A stretch of DNA of 64,000 bases from Agarivorans aestuarii (lineage in GTDB: Bacteria > Pseudomonadota > Gammaproteobacteria > Enterobacterales > Celerinatantimonadaceae). Within the stretch, counting starts at the first letter, position 1. Every line of letters begins with the position of its first letter. The position numbers were made by a program, and so were the translations under genes. Shown here piece by piece: positions 25,421 to 36,689 of this stretch. Where the stretch lies: contig NZ_AP023033.1 in the NCBI RefSeq assembly GCF_019670125.1, positions 1,973,001 to 2,037,000 of the forward strand, read 5' to 3'. The notes beneath the pieces are model-generated. The model ran no database searches and was not told the DNA's origin. It was given only the letters and a program-made list of their open reading frames with translations.

Positions 25421-26842
25421 ATGGAAGCAATAGATCAAAATATACTAATAGCAGGAGTCATACTTTGCCTAATTGGTATATCTTCAATAATTTTTACTTT
25501 AAAGAAGCGTAAATCAATTCTTTCTGAAGCAACGAAAGAGGCTGAAGAGCTCCTTTCTCAAAATCAAAATAAAGCTACTAGCCTTGTTAAATCTGCCGAA
25601 CAAAAGAAAAAAGATTTGTTAGATGAAGCAGAAAGCAGGAAAAGAGGGTTGCTAGAAGAAGCCGAACAAGGCGTAATCCCTTTCCATGAAAGAATTGAGC
25701 GTTTAAAAATAGCAGATAAAGAAATAACTTCTCGTCTTAAACAATCTAGAGCTATTATCGAAGATATTACCGATAAGAGCTGCTCTCATGCCGCAGATAT
25801 CGAACTATTAACTGAAGAAGACCTTCTTTCAAGCCAAACGTATCAAGAAGATAGAAAAGAAGTGAAGGCTATATTAAAAAAGTTAGCTGTTAATGCGATT
25901 GATGGAGTTAGAGGAAGTAACTCAAATGTCAATATCGGTAAGTTTGTATCAATTTCTGCTAAAGCAGACATGGCTGGAGCGTTGCTACTAACAACAGTGG
26001 AAATGCTTTGTACTAAGACTAATGCAAATAATGGGCATCAAGCTTTAGAAAAGTTGGCAGAATCTATTATCGCAACAGAAGCATTAATAAAATGCATCGA
26101 TAGCAGAGCTACCATCAATGGAGAATTCAAAGCACTACTCATCAAAAGGTTGGAAATTGAGATTCATTTTAAAAAGGCCAAGCAAATTGCCAAAGAAGAA
26201 CAGAGAGAGTTAAGAGAGCAAGAAAGAGAAGAGAAGAAGGCGAGGCAAGAAGCTGAGAGAATTCAGAAAGAAGCAGAAAAAGAGGAACGCATTAAAAGCG
26301 AGGCTATTGCAGAGCTTGAAATGAAGATGTCTGAAAAATCTGATGCTGAAAGAGCAATATATCAAGAAGAGCTAGATAGACTTAAAGCAGAGCTTGAAGA
26401 AGCTCATCAAAAATTCGAAAGAGCTAAAAGTCGAGCGCAAGAAACAAAGCAAGGTCATGTATACGTTATATCTAATATTGGTAGCTTTGGAGAGGATGTT
26501 CTAAAAATTGGCATGACTAGAAGAATGGAACCTATGGATCGAGTTAAAGAGCTTGGTGACGCTAGTGTTCCGTTTACATTTGATGTTCATGCGTTAATTG
26601 AATCTGATGATGCTCCGAACTTAGAATCGACCTTACATAAGATTTTCGACAACAAGCGTGTTAACAAAGTAAATCGCAGAAAAGAATACTTTAATGTCAA
26701 TCTAGATGAGATTGAGCAAGAACTTCAAAAATTAGATATTAATGCTCTAATAAATAAAGTGGCGAGTGCTGATGAATATTACCAGTCTATAAAGCTTGAG
26801 GATAGCTTGGATAAAGAGAAATTGGTTGAAGAGTGCATGTAA
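25421..26842 (+). CDS. Coiled-coil DUF4041-like protein with GIY-YIG (T5orf172/MUG113) domain
   Basis: A 473-residue protein. Residues 8-28 form one membrane segment (ILIAGVILCLIGISSIIFTL). Residues 35-95 are a Glu/Lys/Ala coiled coil, 100-250 resemble DUF4041, and 250-345 are a second, highly charged coiled coil (EQRELREQEREEKKARQEAE). The C-terminal domain begins GHVYVISNIGSFGEDVLKIGMTRR, giving the GIY-YIG-type core with VYVI and LKIGMT and the following Arg, as in phage T5orf172 proteins. Homologues are common in phages and genomic islands. The coding sequence is AT-rich compared with its neighbours, indicating transfer. Possible nuclease or phage-related role; not proven. Confidence 0.8.
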   Translation: MEAIDQNILIAGVILCLIGISSIIFTLKKRKSILSEATKEAEELLSQNQNKATSLVKSAEQKKKDLLDEAESRKRGLLEEAEQGVIPFHERIERLKIADKEITSRLKQSRAIIEDITDKSCSHAADIELLTEEDLLSSQTYQEDRKEVKAILKKLAVNAIDGVRGSNSNVNIGKFVSISAKADMAGALLLTTVEMLCTKTNANNGHQALEKLAESIIATEALIKCIDSRATINGEFKALLIKRLEIEIHFKKAKQIAKEEQRELREQEREEKKARQEAERIQKEAEKEERIKSEAIAELEMKMSEKSDAERAIYQEELDRLKAELEEAHQKFERAKSRAQETKQGHVYVISNIGSFGEDVLKIGMTRRMEPMDRVKELGDASVPFTFDVHALIESDDAPNLESTLHKIFDNKRVNKVNRRKEYFNVNLDEIEQELQKLDINALINKVASADEYYQSIKLEDSLDKEKLVEECM

Positions 26843-26866
26843 CAAGTTGCTGCAACGGACTCGTCA

Positions 26867-26911
26867 AACTGTCACTTTTTGTGCAAAAAAAACGCACAAA
26901 AAGTGACAGTT
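26867..26911. repeat. Perfect 18-bp inverted repeat after the GIY-YIG gene
   Basis: AACTGTCACTTTTTGTGC and its exact complement flank a 9-base loop (AAAAAAAAC). It starts 25 bases after the stop codon. The stem is much longer than an ordinary terminator, and no long T-run follows, though the T-tract within the stem could assist. It may be a transcript end or a mobile-element feature. Confidence 0.75.
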
Positions 26912-27000
26912 CAACTCACCGCTGAGCAAAGCGTTAATTCCCATCTCCTTACCTTTTATCTGTCCAAAAATGAGTTAGTCGCTATTTTTAGATGTCGTAA

Positions 27001-27027
27001 AAAAACCAGCATTACGCTGGTTTTTTT
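27001..27027. terminator. Bidirectional terminator downstream of hisIE
   Basis: Stem AAACCAGC / GCTGGTTT with a short ATTAC loop, with A-runs before and T-runs after, so it serves the his operon on the minus strand and transcripts coming from the left. Confidence 0.85.
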
Positions 27028-27050
27028 ATTTGGTCTGAAGGTCTTAAGCT

Positions 27051-27664
27051 TTACTTATGCCTTGCCTGCAAACAAGCTACTACTTCGTCAAAACCCACTT
27101 CTTGTTTTTCTAGCAATACTAGTAGGTGATACAACAAATCTGAGCTTTCGTTCACTAACTCTTCGCGGTCGTTAGCCATGGCTGCTAGGGCTACCTCTAC
27201 ACCTTCTTCACCCACTTTTTGGCAAATGCGTTTGGTGCCGCGGGCGAATAGGCTAGCGGTGTAGCTTTCTTCTGGATCGGCTAACTTACGCTCGGCCAAT
27301 ACTGCTTGTAGTTGGGCGATAAAGGTCAGCTTTGGCTCTTGGTGGCCGTCGAAGCAGCTTGGGTTACCAAGGTGGCAAGTTGGGCCAATTGGGTCAACCG
27401 CTACTAGCAGCGTGTCTTGGTCGCAATCAAGGGTAATGCCTTTAAGCTTTAATACGTTGCCTGAGGTTTCACCTTTGGTCCATAGGCGCTGCTTAGTGCG
27501 GCTAAAGAAGGTTACTTGCTCGGTGTCTAAGGTTTTAGCTAGGGCATCACTGTTCATGTAACCTAGCATTAATACTTGGCCACTGTGGTCGTTCTGAACC
27601 ACGGCAGGGATTAAGCCTTCGACTTTGTCCCAGTTAATCTTTTGGTTTAGTTCTTCAAACTGGC

Positions 27665-27668
<4 letters not shown>
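27051..27668 (-). CDS. hisI: Phosphoribosyl-AMP cyclohydrolase / phosphoribosyl-ATP pyrophosphatase
   Basis: A 205-residue fusion (HisIE) for histidine steps 2 and 3. The N-terminal HisI part has TKGETSGN and the metal-binding [27 protein letters not shown]. The C-terminal HisE part has [31 protein letters not shown], the MazG-like acidic helix pair. Fused HisIE is usual in gammaproteobacteria. It is the last gene of the operon and overlaps the hisF stop by 4 bases, which suggests translational coupling. Confidence 0.97.
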
Positions 27669-29183
<1,515 letters not shown>

Positions 29184-29792
29184 TTACATCTCCAAGAAGT
29201 TTTTGATTAGTTGTGCACCGGCTTGGCCGCTACGTTCTGGGTGAAATTGCACCCCGTAAAAATTGTCTTTGTTTACTGCGGCAGTAAAGGCGTTGCCATA
29301 ATCACATTCGGCAATTGTGGCAGCGTTTACTGGCAGGGCGTAGCTGTGTACGAAGTAGAAGTAGCTGCCGGCTTCAATGCCTTTAAACAGTGGATGACCG
29401 GCTTTAGGTTGAATTTGATTCCAACCCATGTGGGGCAGGCGTTGCCCTTGTTGCGGTTGCATTAAGCTTACGGTGCCAGGCACTAAACCTAAGCAGGGGA
29501 CTGGCTCGTCGGCTTGTTTAGCGCCGCCTTCGATAGAGAATTCGGCTAGCATTTGCATGCCTAAACAAATACCTAACAGCGGCTTTTTAACTTGTTTTAC
29601 TAAGTCGATAAGCTCGCGGTCCGCTAGGTTTTGCATCGCCTCGGTGGCGGTGCCCACGCCGGGTAGAAACAGTTTATCGGCCGCTAAAATCACCTGTGGA
29701 TCGCGGCTCACTGTTACTGGAAAGCCCAAACGCTCTACGGCAAATTTTACCGAAGATAAGTTGGCACATCCTGTATCAATAATTACGTTCAT
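29184..29792 (-). CDS. hisH: Imidazole glycerol phosphate synthase subunit HisH
   Basis: A 202-residue class I glutamine amidotransferase. [13 protein letters not shown] contains the nucleophilic Cys, and [10 protein letters not shown] the catalytic His and Glu. [13 protein letters not shown] is the N-terminal oxyanion-side signature, with TGCANL where many homologues have TGxGNL. It feeds ammonia to HisF. A 28-bp gap separates it from hisB, the largest gap within the operon. Confidence 0.97.
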   Translation of the reverse strand: MNVIIDTGCANLSSVKFAVERLGFPVTVSRDPQVILAADKLFLPGVGTATEAMQNLADRELIDLVKQVKKPLLGICLGMQMLAEFSIEGGAKQADEPVPCLGLVPGTVSLMQPQQGQRLPHMGWNQIQPKAGHPLFKGIEAGSYFYFVHSYALPVNAATIAECDYGNAFTAAVNKDNFYGVQFHPERSGQAGAQLIKNFLEM

Positions 29793-29820
29793 GTTTGCTC
29801 TTATCCTTTAAAGCAGGCGC

Positions 29821-30897
29821 TTATAGTGTGCCTTTACTGCTAGGCATTGCATCGCCCGATTTAACAATGGCTTGACCTAGTGCACGACCAAATACTTTAA
29901 ACAGGGCTTCTACCATGTGGTGAGTATTTTTGCCGGTGGTTTCTAGGTGTAAGGTACAGGCCATAGCGTCGCTTAATGAGCGGAAGAAGTGCGGTACCAT
30001 TTCAGTAGCAAAGTCGCCAATGTTATCGCGGGTAAAGTCGGCTTTAAACTCTAGATGAGCGCGGCCGCTTAAATCTAGCGCACATTGGGCTAGGCATTCG
30101 TCCATCGGCAGTACAAAACCAAAACGACCAATACCACGTTTGTCGCCTAGCGCTTCTTTAAGGGCTTGGCCAAGGGCAATGGCGGTGTCTTCTACGCTGT
30201 GGTGGTCGTCGATATGGTAATCGCCAACAACTTTACAGTTAAGCTGAAAACCGCCGTGGGTAGCGATTTGATCCAACATGTGGTCAAAAAAGCCAAGGCC
30301 AGTATCAATTTGGCTGCCGCCTGCGTTGTCTAAATCAACCGCGATACTAATTTGGGTTTCTTTAGTGTTGCGCTCAACCTTGGCTTTGCGGCCTTGTTGA
30401 GTAAGCAGCTTTTCAATCGCTAACCAGTTAAGTCCGTCGCGTTGATATTGTAAGCCTTCTAGCCCCATGTTTTCGGCTAGCTGCATGTCGGTGTGGCGAT
30501 CGCCAATCACATAAGAGTTGGCAAAATCAATCACGCCACTTTTTAGGTAGTCTTTTACCAAGCCAAGCTTGGGTTTGCGACAGCTACAGTTATCTTCGTC
30601 GAAGTGCGGGCATACCAGTACGTCGTCAAACTTAATGCCTTGTGATTCGAATATATCCATCATGTAGTTTTGAGCTAGGTGGAAATCAGCTTCGGGGAAG
30701 CTGTCGGTACCTAAACCATCCTGGTTGGTTACCATAACTAAGCGGTAGCCATTGGCTTGTAGCTTAAGCAATACTGGGATCACTTGTGGCTCTAACTTTA
30801 CCTTTTCTACGCTATCAACCTGTTTGTCGGTGATAGGTTCGTCGATCATGGTGCCATCACGGTCGATAAATAAGATTTTTTGTTTTACTTGGCTCAC
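29821..30897 (-). CDS. hisB: Histidinol phosphatase / imidazoleglycerol-phosphate dehydratase
   Basis: A 358-residue bifunctional protein. The N-terminal HAD phosphatase has [13 protein letters not shown] and a zinc-type [14 protein letters not shown] loop; the C-terminal dehydratase (from about residue 165) has [29 protein letters not shown] and the repeat [10 protein letters not shown]... [10 protein letters not shown] with metal-binding His residues. The two-domain form is typical of enterics and relatives. It starts directly after hisC. Confidence 0.97.
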   Translation of the reverse strand: MSQVKQKILFIDRDGTMIDEPITDKQVDSVEKVKLEPQVIPVLLKLQANGYRLVMVTNQDGLGTDSFPEADFHLAQNYMMDIFESQGIKFDDVLVCPHFDEDNCSCRKPKLGLVKDYLKSGVIDFANSYVIGDRHTDMQLAENMGLEGLQYQRDGLNWLAIEKLLTQQGRKAKVERNTKETQISIAVDLDNAGGSQIDTGLGFFDHMLDQIATHGGFQLNCKVVGDYHIDDHHSVEDTAIALGQALKEALGDKRGIGRFGFVLPMDECLAQCALDLSGRAHLEFKADFTRDNIGDFATEMVPHFFRSLSDAMACTLHLETTGKNTHHMVEALFKVFGRALGQAIVKSGDAMPSSKGTL

Positions 30898-31956
30898 TTA
30901 AGTTCGCTCCAATCCTTGAATTGCTGATACGGTGGCGGCCACTTCTTGCTGGTTGCCAATGCTAATGCGGATGCAGTTTTCTAACCGCGGCTTATTGGCA
31001 AAATCACGCAGTACAATGCCTTGCTCGCCCAATATTTTAAATACACGGGCTGAATCATCGAAACGCACCAGTATGTAGTTACCGGTAGCTGGGAAGATCT
31101 CTTGCACAATATTAAGTTGGCTTAAATCTTCAACCGCTTGGCTACGAATAGCGTTTAAGCGTGCAACACGCTCGCGCATAATTTTTAAGCCATCTTGGTT
31201 TAGCGCTTTTGCTGCGATTTCGGCAACTGGGCGGGCAATCGGGTATGGGGCAATCACTTTGCTCATTACTTCAATCACTTCACGACCTGCAACGGTAAAG
31301 CCACAACGTAAGCCAGCTAAAGCGAAGGCTTTAGATAAGGTACGAGTAATCACCAAATTGTCGTAGTCGCCAAGCAGTTTAACTACGCTAAGCTCTTCGC
31401 AAAACTCAATATAGGCTTCGTCTACTACTACTAGCGCTTTATCTTTTTGTGCTTCTAACAACTCACACAACTTGGCTTCATCTAGCATGTTGCCTGTTGG
31501 GTTGTTGGGTGCACATAAGAAAATAATTTTGCTGTCTATTTTTGCCAGAGCCGCGTAGTCGGGATCAAAGTTCGCATCTAGAGCAACGGTTTTTATCTCA
31601 ACACCAATGGTTTCGGCGCTTACCGCATACATGCCGTAAGTAGGGGCACAAATGGTAATGCTGTCTTCGTTCGGCTCACAAAATGCGCGAATCAGTACTT
31701 CAATCGCCTCATCGGCGCCGCGGCTAGCCAACACTTGATTTGGCTCTACGCCTGCATAAGCAGCGTAACCGTTAATTAAAGCTTCTGGTTGAAACTCTGG
31801 ATAGCGGTTTAGCTCATCGCCTTCGTAACTAAAGTCGCTAACATCGGGGCTTTCGTTGGCGTTTAACCACACTTCACCACTGCCGCCAATACGGCGAGCA
31901 CTTTGGTAGGGCACTAGCGCCTGAATCTTTTTGCGGGCTAATAATGTAACCGACAT
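30898..31956 (-). CDS. hisC: Histidinol-phosphate aminotransferase
   Basis: A 352-residue fold-type I PLP enzyme. The PLP lysine lies in TRTLSKAFALAGLRCGF; NNPTGN and VVDEAYIEF are the Asn and Asp contacts to the cofactor, and RIS near the C-terminus is the carboxylate-binding Arg region. It converts imidazole acetol phosphate with glutamate to histidinol phosphate. One base separates it from hisD. Confidence 0.97.
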   Translation of the reverse strand: MSVTLLARKKIQALVPYQSARRIGGSGEVWLNANESPDVSDFSYEGDELNRYPEFQPEALINGYAAYAGVEPNQVLASRGADEAIEVLIRAFCEPNEDSITICAPTYGMYAVSAETIGVEIKTVALDANFDPDYAALAKIDSKIIFLCAPNNPTGNMLDEAKLCELLEAQKDKALVVVDEAYIEFCEELSVVKLLGDYDNLVITRTLSKAFALAGLRCGFTVAGREVIEVMSKVIAPYPIARPVAEIAAKALNQDGLKIMRERVARLNAIRSQAVEDLSQLNIVQEIFPATGNYILVRFDDSARVFKILGEQGIVLRDFANKPRLENCIRISIGNQQEVAATVSAIQGLERT

Positions 31957-31957
31957 A

Positions 31958-33244
31958 TTATTGCTCCTCGCCTAAGCGCAGAGTGACTGCTCTGCGGTGA
32001 GCGTCTAGCCCTTCTGCGTTAGCTATAGGCACTACTGCACGGCTTAAGTCTTTTAGACCTTGTTGGCTTAACTCTTGAACCGTGAAACGTTTCATAAAGT
32101 CTAGGGTGCCAAGGCTAGAGTAGGTGCGAGTGTAGCCGTAAGTAGGCAAGGTGTGGTTGGTGCCACTGGCGTAATCGCCTACTGATTCTGGCGTCCATTC
32201 ACCTAAAAATACGCTTCCCGCGTTTTCTATGGTTGGCAATAAATCACGCGCTTGCTCGGTTTGAACAATTAGGTGCTCTGGGCCGTAAAGGTTACTTACT
32301 TGCACTGCTTGGGCTAAGTCCTTCACTACAATGGCAGTACTGTGTGACAAAGCTTGGTCGGCGATGTTATTACGACTAAGCAGCGCTAACTGTCGAGCCA
32401 ATTCTTGATTAACCGCTTCGGCTTGTTGCTCTGAAGTTGTCACCAAAATGACTTGTGAATCTGGGCCGTGTTCGGCTTGTGAGAGTAAATCGGCAGCAAC
32501 AAAAGCTGGATTGGCTTTGTCATCTGCGATAACTAACACCTCAGACGGGCCTGCTGGCATATCAATGGCGGCACCAGCGTGGTCGCCGCTAACTTGCTGC
32601 TTAGCTTGCGTCACAAAAGCGTTACCAGGGCCGAAAATCTTATCAGATTTAGACACACTTTCGGTGCCGTAGGCCATCGCGGCAATCGCTTGCGCGCCAC
32701 CGGCAGCGTAAACTTCTTCTACACCACATAGCTTAGCGGTATAGAGGATTTCTGGCGCAATGGGTGGTGGAGAGCTTAATACCACTTTTTTGCAGCCAGC
32801 AATGCGAGCAGGAATGGCTAACATTAAAACCGTTGAAGGTAGTGGCGCAGTGCCACCAGGCACATATAAACCCACATTGCCAATGGCAGCGTAGTGCATT
32901 TCGCAACGCACCCCCGGTTGGGTTTCTAGGCTAATTGGCTGAGGTTTTTGCGCTTGGTGAAAAACTTCAATGTTAGCTTTGGCTTGCGCTACAGCTTGTT
33001 TAAATTCTTCACTTAAACCTTGCTCAGCTGCTTCTATCTCTTGTTGAGATATTCTTACAGCGCTAAGTTCGGTGTTATCAAACTTGGCCGCTAAAGCGAT
33101 TAGGGCTTTGTCGCCTTGTTCACGAACTTGGCTTACTACATCGGCAACAATTCCGGCAATGTCGGTTGAGCTATTAACCGCAGGGCGGGACAGCACCTGT
33201 AGTCGTTGCTCTGAATTAAGTTGCTTCCAAATTACCGTTTGCAT
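31958..33244 (-). CDS. hisD: Histidinol dehydrogenase
   Basis: A 428-residue NAD-dependent zinc enzyme performing the last two steps, histidinol to histidine. [37 protein letters not shown] is the central signature region, of which the AGPSE part is diagnostic, with [10 protein letters not shown] for zinc and catalytic Glu/His residues in [14 protein letters not shown]. Full length. It begins 5 bases after hisG. Confidence 0.97.
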   Translation of the reverse strand: MQTVIWKQLNSEQRLQVLSRPAVNSSTDIAGIVADVVSQVREQGDKALIALAAKFDNTELSAVRISQQEIEAAEQGLSEEFKQAVAQAKANIEVFHQAQKPQPISLETQPGVRCEMHYAAIGNVGLYVPGGTAPLPSTVLMLAIPARIAGCKKVVLSSPPPIAPEILYTAKLCGVEEVYAAGGAQAIAAMAYGTESVSKSDKIFGPGNAFVTQAKQQVSGDHAGAAIDMPAGPSEVLVIADDKANPAFVAADLLSQAEHGPDSQVILVTTSEQQAEAVNQELARQLALLSRNNIADQALSHSTAIVVKDLAQAVQVSNLYGPEHLIVQTEQARDLLPTIENAGSVFLGEWTPESVGDYASGTNHTLPTYGYTRTYSSLGTLDFMKRFTVQELSQQGLKDLSRAVVPIANAEGLDAHRRAVTLRLGEEQ

Positions 33245-33249
33245 GGTGG

Positions 33250-34149
33250 TTATCTCAACATCTTCTCGATTGGCATGACTAGGATAGAGCTAGCACCTAA
33301 GGTTTTTAGCTTCTCCATGGTTTCCCAGAACAGGTTCTCGGTACTTACTACATGCAGAGCTACTTTATCTTCGTCGCCGGCAAGCGCTAATACTGTTGGG
33401 TGCTCACTGCCTGGCAGTAAGTCAACGATCTGGTCAAGATGTGTTTTTGGCGCATGTAGCATGATGTATTTGCTTTCTTTCGCTTCCATGGTGCCTTGCA
33501 TACGCATTAACAAGCGATCTAACAGCTCTTGGTGCTCGTCACCAAGCTTGTTTTTAGATTTAATTAAAACTGCTTGTGAGCGATAAATTACTTCTACTTC
33601 TTTAAGGCCGTTTGCTTCTAAAGTTGCGCCGGTAGATACCAAATCACAAATTGCATCAGCTAAGCCAGCGCGAGTGGCTACTTCAACCGAGCCTGCCAAC
33701 ATACAAGTTGAAAACGGTACGCCTTGCTCGTCTAGGTAGCGCTTAAGAATGCCTGGGTAGCTAGTGGCAATGCGTTTGTTGGCTAAACATTGCGGACCGG
33801 TGTAATCAAATTCTTCTGCTACTGCTAAAGAGAAGCGGCAATCACCAAAGTCTAAGCGTTTTAGAATGTCACATTCGGTAGGTTCATTTTGCGCGGTGCG
33901 CAACATGGTTTCTTCTTCTAGTACGTTTTCGCCAACGATACCGAAATCAACCACGCCGTCCATTACTAGGCCTGGGATATCGTCATCGCGCACACGAAGT
34001 AGATCTACTGGCATGTTTTCTGAGTGGGCAATTAGGCGTTGTTGGCGGAGGTTGATTTTCATTCCGCAGCTTTTTAATAGTGCCTGTGAGTCATCGCTTA
34101 GACGTCCTGATTTTTGGATGGCGATGCGTAGTCGTTTTTGCTCTGTCAT
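33250..34149 (-). CDS. hisG: ATP phosphoribosyltransferase, long form
   Basis: A 299-residue first enzyme of histidine synthesis, joining ATP and PRPP. The long form carries a C-terminal regulatory domain (about residues 225-299) that binds histidine for feedback inhibition. [24 protein letters not shown] at the start and [18 protein letters not shown], the PRPP site, identify it. It is the first structural gene of hisGDCBHAFI, placed behind the leader peptide and attenuator. Confidence 0.97.
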   Translation of the reverse strand: MTEQKRLRIAIQKSGRLSDDSQALLKSCGMKINLRQQRLIAHSENMPVDLLRVRDDDIPGLVMDGVVDFGIVGENVLEEETMLRTAQNEPTECDILKRLDFGDCRFSLAVAEEFDYTGPQCLANKRIATSYPGILKRYLDEQGVPFSTCMLAGSVEVATRAGLADAICDLVSTGATLEANGLKEVEVIYRSQAVLIKSKNKLGDEHQELLDRLLMRMQGTMEAKESKYIMLHAPKTHLDQIVDLLPGSEHPTVLALAGDEDKVALHVVSTENLFWETMEKLKTLGASSILVMPIEKMLR

Positions 34150-34173
34150 GTTTATGTCCCTAATTATAATACT

Positions 34174-34208
34174 AAAAAACCCCCGGGAGGATTACCTTCC
34201 GGGGGTTT
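34174..34208 (-). terminator. his attenuator terminator
   Basis: On the minus strand a GC-rich stem (AAACCCCCGG... and CCGGGGGTTT, 34177-34207) is followed by TTTTT and lies between hisL and hisG. Upstream, an alternative hairpin (AAGCTTC / GAAGCTT, about 34246-34275) and a GGAAGC / GCTTCC stem can compete, as in classic his attenuation. Confidence 0.9.
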
Positions 34209-34273
34209 GCAATATTGTTATATTCTACCACCGGAAGCGTCTTACAAGCTTCCAGCAGATAACCGCCTGAAGC

Positions 34274-34321
34274 TTATTCTGGATGATGGTGGTGATGATG
34301 CTTCAGTTGGTTAAAAATCAT
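34274..34321 (-). CDS. hisL: his operon leader peptide
   Basis: A 15-residue frame, MIFNQLKHHHHHHPE, with six histidine codons in a row, ending in TAA. It lies 125 bases upstream of hisG and is followed by the attenuator. When charged tRNA-His is scarce the ribosome should stall on the His run and let transcription continue into hisG. It is too short for ordinary gene finders. The His run and its position make the call secure. Confidence 0.95.
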   Translation of the reverse strand: MIFNQLKHHHHHHPE

Positions 34322-34489
34322 GTAACGTTCCTGTCAACGTGAGTTTTGCCTTGATGGCAATAATGGGCATAAAGTTACCAAGCTAGCGCTAAATTGCAAC
34401 CTTTTTTAACGCCTTTTTATGAATAGATTAAAGTTGTCTAAAATTTAACCGATAATATAGTAGAGGAAGCCATAAAAGGAGCTGTAGTT

Positions 34490-34705
34490 GTGAGCCAAGA
34501 TGCGATACTACCTATTTTGCCTAGGGCACCTGCAAAGCCTGACGGTAAGGCGCCGCCTATTAAAACGACGAAAGTGGTTAAAAAGGGCAAAACTAGCGCG
34601 CACAATGATATACAAGTGCGGCCTAAATTTGGTCAAGACCAACAGCAAGCGCAGAAAAAAAAGCCAGATCCCGACGACCCACATAACATTGACTTGTTTG
34701 TTTAG
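34490..34705 (+). CDS. Small basic proline-rich protein ending in IDLFV
   Basis: A 71-residue protein starting at GTG 34490, with AAAAGGAG 8 bases upstream, a good site. It is low in hydrophobic residues, rich in Lys, Pro and Gln (KPDGKAPPIKTTKVVKKGKT, QQQAQKKKPDPDDP), so probably disordered, and ends HNIDLFV. The nearby 87-residue protein at 37392 ends FGIDLFA. It lies just before yoaA on the same strand. I do not recognise a family. Confidence 0.6.
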   Translation: MSQDAILPILPRAPAKPDGKAPPIKTTKVVKKGKTSAHNDIQVRPKFGQDQQQAQKKKPDPDDPHNIDLFV

Positions 34706-34757
34706 TTTTAAGTTTGGTCTCGGCTAATTCGGCTGGTATAGTTGCGGCGACTTTTGC

Positions 34758-36689
34758 TTGCCGGAATTTAGATTGAAACAGCAATATTTCGCCAAAGATG
34801 GATTACTTTCCAAGGCCATTGATGGCTTCTCTCCTCGTCCTCAACAAGGTGAAATGGCCAATGCAGTAGCACAGGCTATAGACGATCGCGGTAGTTTGCT
34901 GGTAGAAGCGGGTACCGGCACCGGTAAAACCTTCGCTTATTTAGTGCCAGCCATGGATAGCGGCAAAAAAATAGTAATCAGTACCGGTAGTAAAGCCTTG
35001 CAAGACCAGCTGTTTACTAAAGACCTACCACGCATGCAAAAAGCCCTTAAGTACAATCAGTCGATTGCCTTACTAAAAGGGCGAGCCAACTATTTATGTA
35101 TTGAAAGGTTAAACAGCTTTTCGCACTACAGCAGTGGCCAAGACCGAGCTACCTTGGCGGAGCTAGTCAAAATCAAAAGTTGGGCACAAGGTGAAGAAAG
35201 TGGCGACATTAGCGACTTAGGCCCGGTGGCTGAGCGGGCAGATGTATTCCCCCTTATAACTAGCACCAATGACAATTGCCTTGGCAGAGATTGCCCATCT
35301 TATAAAGAGTGCTATTTGGTTAAAGCGCGTAATCGCGCCATGGAAGCTGATTTGGTTGTAGTGAATCACCATTTATTTTTTGCTGACATGGTGGTTAAAG
35401 AAACGGGCTTTGGTGAGCTGATTCCAGAAGCAGATGCCTTTATTTTTGATGAAGCACACCAGTTACCGGACATTGCTGCCAGCTATTTTGGCCAGCACTT
35501 CTCTAGCCGACAGATCCTCGATTTATGTAACGATATTGACTTGAGTTATAAAACTGACCTTCGCGATATGGCGCAATTACAAAAAGCCTCACAAAAGCTA
35601 GAGCGTCGCATTCGACAATGCCGACTCGCTTTTGAAGGTTTGCGAGATCGTGGTGAATGGCGTCCACTTGCTAAACAAAAACGCTTTGGCGAGATGATGC
35701 AAGATTTACGTGAAGACATGGACTTTGTTTATCAAGTGCTCAAGCTGGCACTTTCACGCAGTGAATTAGCTGACGCTTGTTTTGAACGTTTAGCTAAAAT
35801 GCGCAGTTTGTTCGACAAGGTAATGGACGTAGATAAAACTGGTTTTAGTTATTGGTACGAGACGACGCGTCAGCATTTCACCTTAAACATTACGCCCTTA
35901 AATATTGCAGAGCGCTTTAATAGTGAAGTAGAAGATCGCAACGCCGCTTGGGTATTTACTTCAGCTACTTTGGCGGTTGATGGCAACTTTCAGCATTTCC
36001 AAACCCAAATGGGTTTAAAAGATGCCAGCAGCATGCTGCTCGACAGCCCTTTCGATTATCAAAAACAAGCCTTACTCTGTGTGCCACGCTACTTGCCAGA
36101 AACGAAGCAGCATAATGCTGAGCAGCTGATGCTAGATCAGCTTGCCCCGGTAATAGAAGCCAACGGCGGCCGTTGTTTCTTTTTATGCACCAGTCATCGC
36201 ATGATTCAAAAAGTTGCCGCTGAGCTAAGGCAACGCACTGAGTTATTGGTATTAGTGCAAGGGGAAGCTGGCAAACAAGAGTTGCTTAGCGAGTTTGTTG
36301 AAGATGGCAACGCCGTGTTAGTGGCAACAAGTACTTTCTGGGAAGGCGTAGATGTACCCGGTAAGGCCTTGTCGTGTGTCATCATCGATAAGTTACCGTT
36401 TGCTGCACCCGATGATCCCTTACTAAAAGCAAAAAGCGAAGATTGCCGTTTGCGTGGCGGAGATCCTTTTCGTCAGGTATATTTGCCGCAAGCTGTTATA
36501 AGCTTGAAGCAAGGAGTGGGGCGTTTGATTCGAACTCAGGCCGATCACGGCGTGGTGATTATTTGTGACAATCGCCTAGTAAACCGCGAATACGGCTCTT
36601 TATTTATTAGTAGCTTACCGGCTATGCCCCGCACAAGAGAGCTATCAAAAGTTCTGGAATTTGTTAGAAAAGACGCTGAGGAAACATGA
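34758..36689 (+). CDS. yoaA: YoaA-type ATP-dependent DNA helicase (DinG/XPD family)
   Basis: A 643-residue iron-sulphur helicase. Walker A is EAGTGTGKTF, the DEAH box FIFDEAHQLP, and the four Fe-S cysteines lie in YLCIERLN... CLGRDCPSYKECYLVKARNRAMEADLVVVNHHLFF. The C-terminal helicase motifs include TSATLA, FLCTSHRM, ATSTFWEGVDVPG and QGVGRLIRTQADHG. E. coli YoaA unwinds damaged forks with HolC. The start is TTG, 34758 or 34773; GGA before 34773 is closer. The stop overlaps tsaB by 4 bases. Confidence 0.92.
   Translation: MPEFRLKQQYFAKDGLLSKAIDGFSPRPQQGEMANAVAQAIDDRGSLLVEAGTGTGKTFAYLVPAMDSGKKIVISTGSKALQDQLFTKDLPRMQKALKYNQSIALLKGRANYLCIERLNSFSHYSSGQDRATLAELVKIKSWAQGEESGDISDLGPVAERADVFPLITSTNDNCLGRDCPSYKECYLVKARNRAMEADLVVVNHHLFFADMVVKETGFGELIPEADAFIFDEAHQLPDIAASYFGQHFSSRQILDLCNDIDLSYKTDLRDMAQLQKASQKLERRIRQCRLAFEGLRDRGEWRPLAKQKRFGEMMQDLREDMDFVYQVLKLALSRSELADACFERLAKMRSLFDKVMDVDKTGFSYWYETTRQHFTLNITPLNIAERFNSEVEDRNAAWVFTSATLAVDGNFQHFQTQMGLKDASSMLLDSPFDYQKQALLCVPRYLPETKQHNAEQLMLDQLAPVIEANGGRCFFLCTSHRMIQKVAAELRQRTELLVLVQGEAGKQELLSEFVEDGNAVLVATSTFWEGVDVPGKALSCVIIDKLPFAAPDDPLLKAKSEDCRLRGGDPFRQVYLPQAVISLKQGVGRLIRTQADHGVVIICDNRLVNREYGSLFISSLPAMPRTRELSKVLEFVRKDAEET

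Noticed and set aside
25216-25512. 98-codon open frame overlapping the start of the GIY-YIG gene
   Set aside because: It runs through the 16-bp inverted repeat and overlaps a better supported gene in another frame, with no ribosome binding site.
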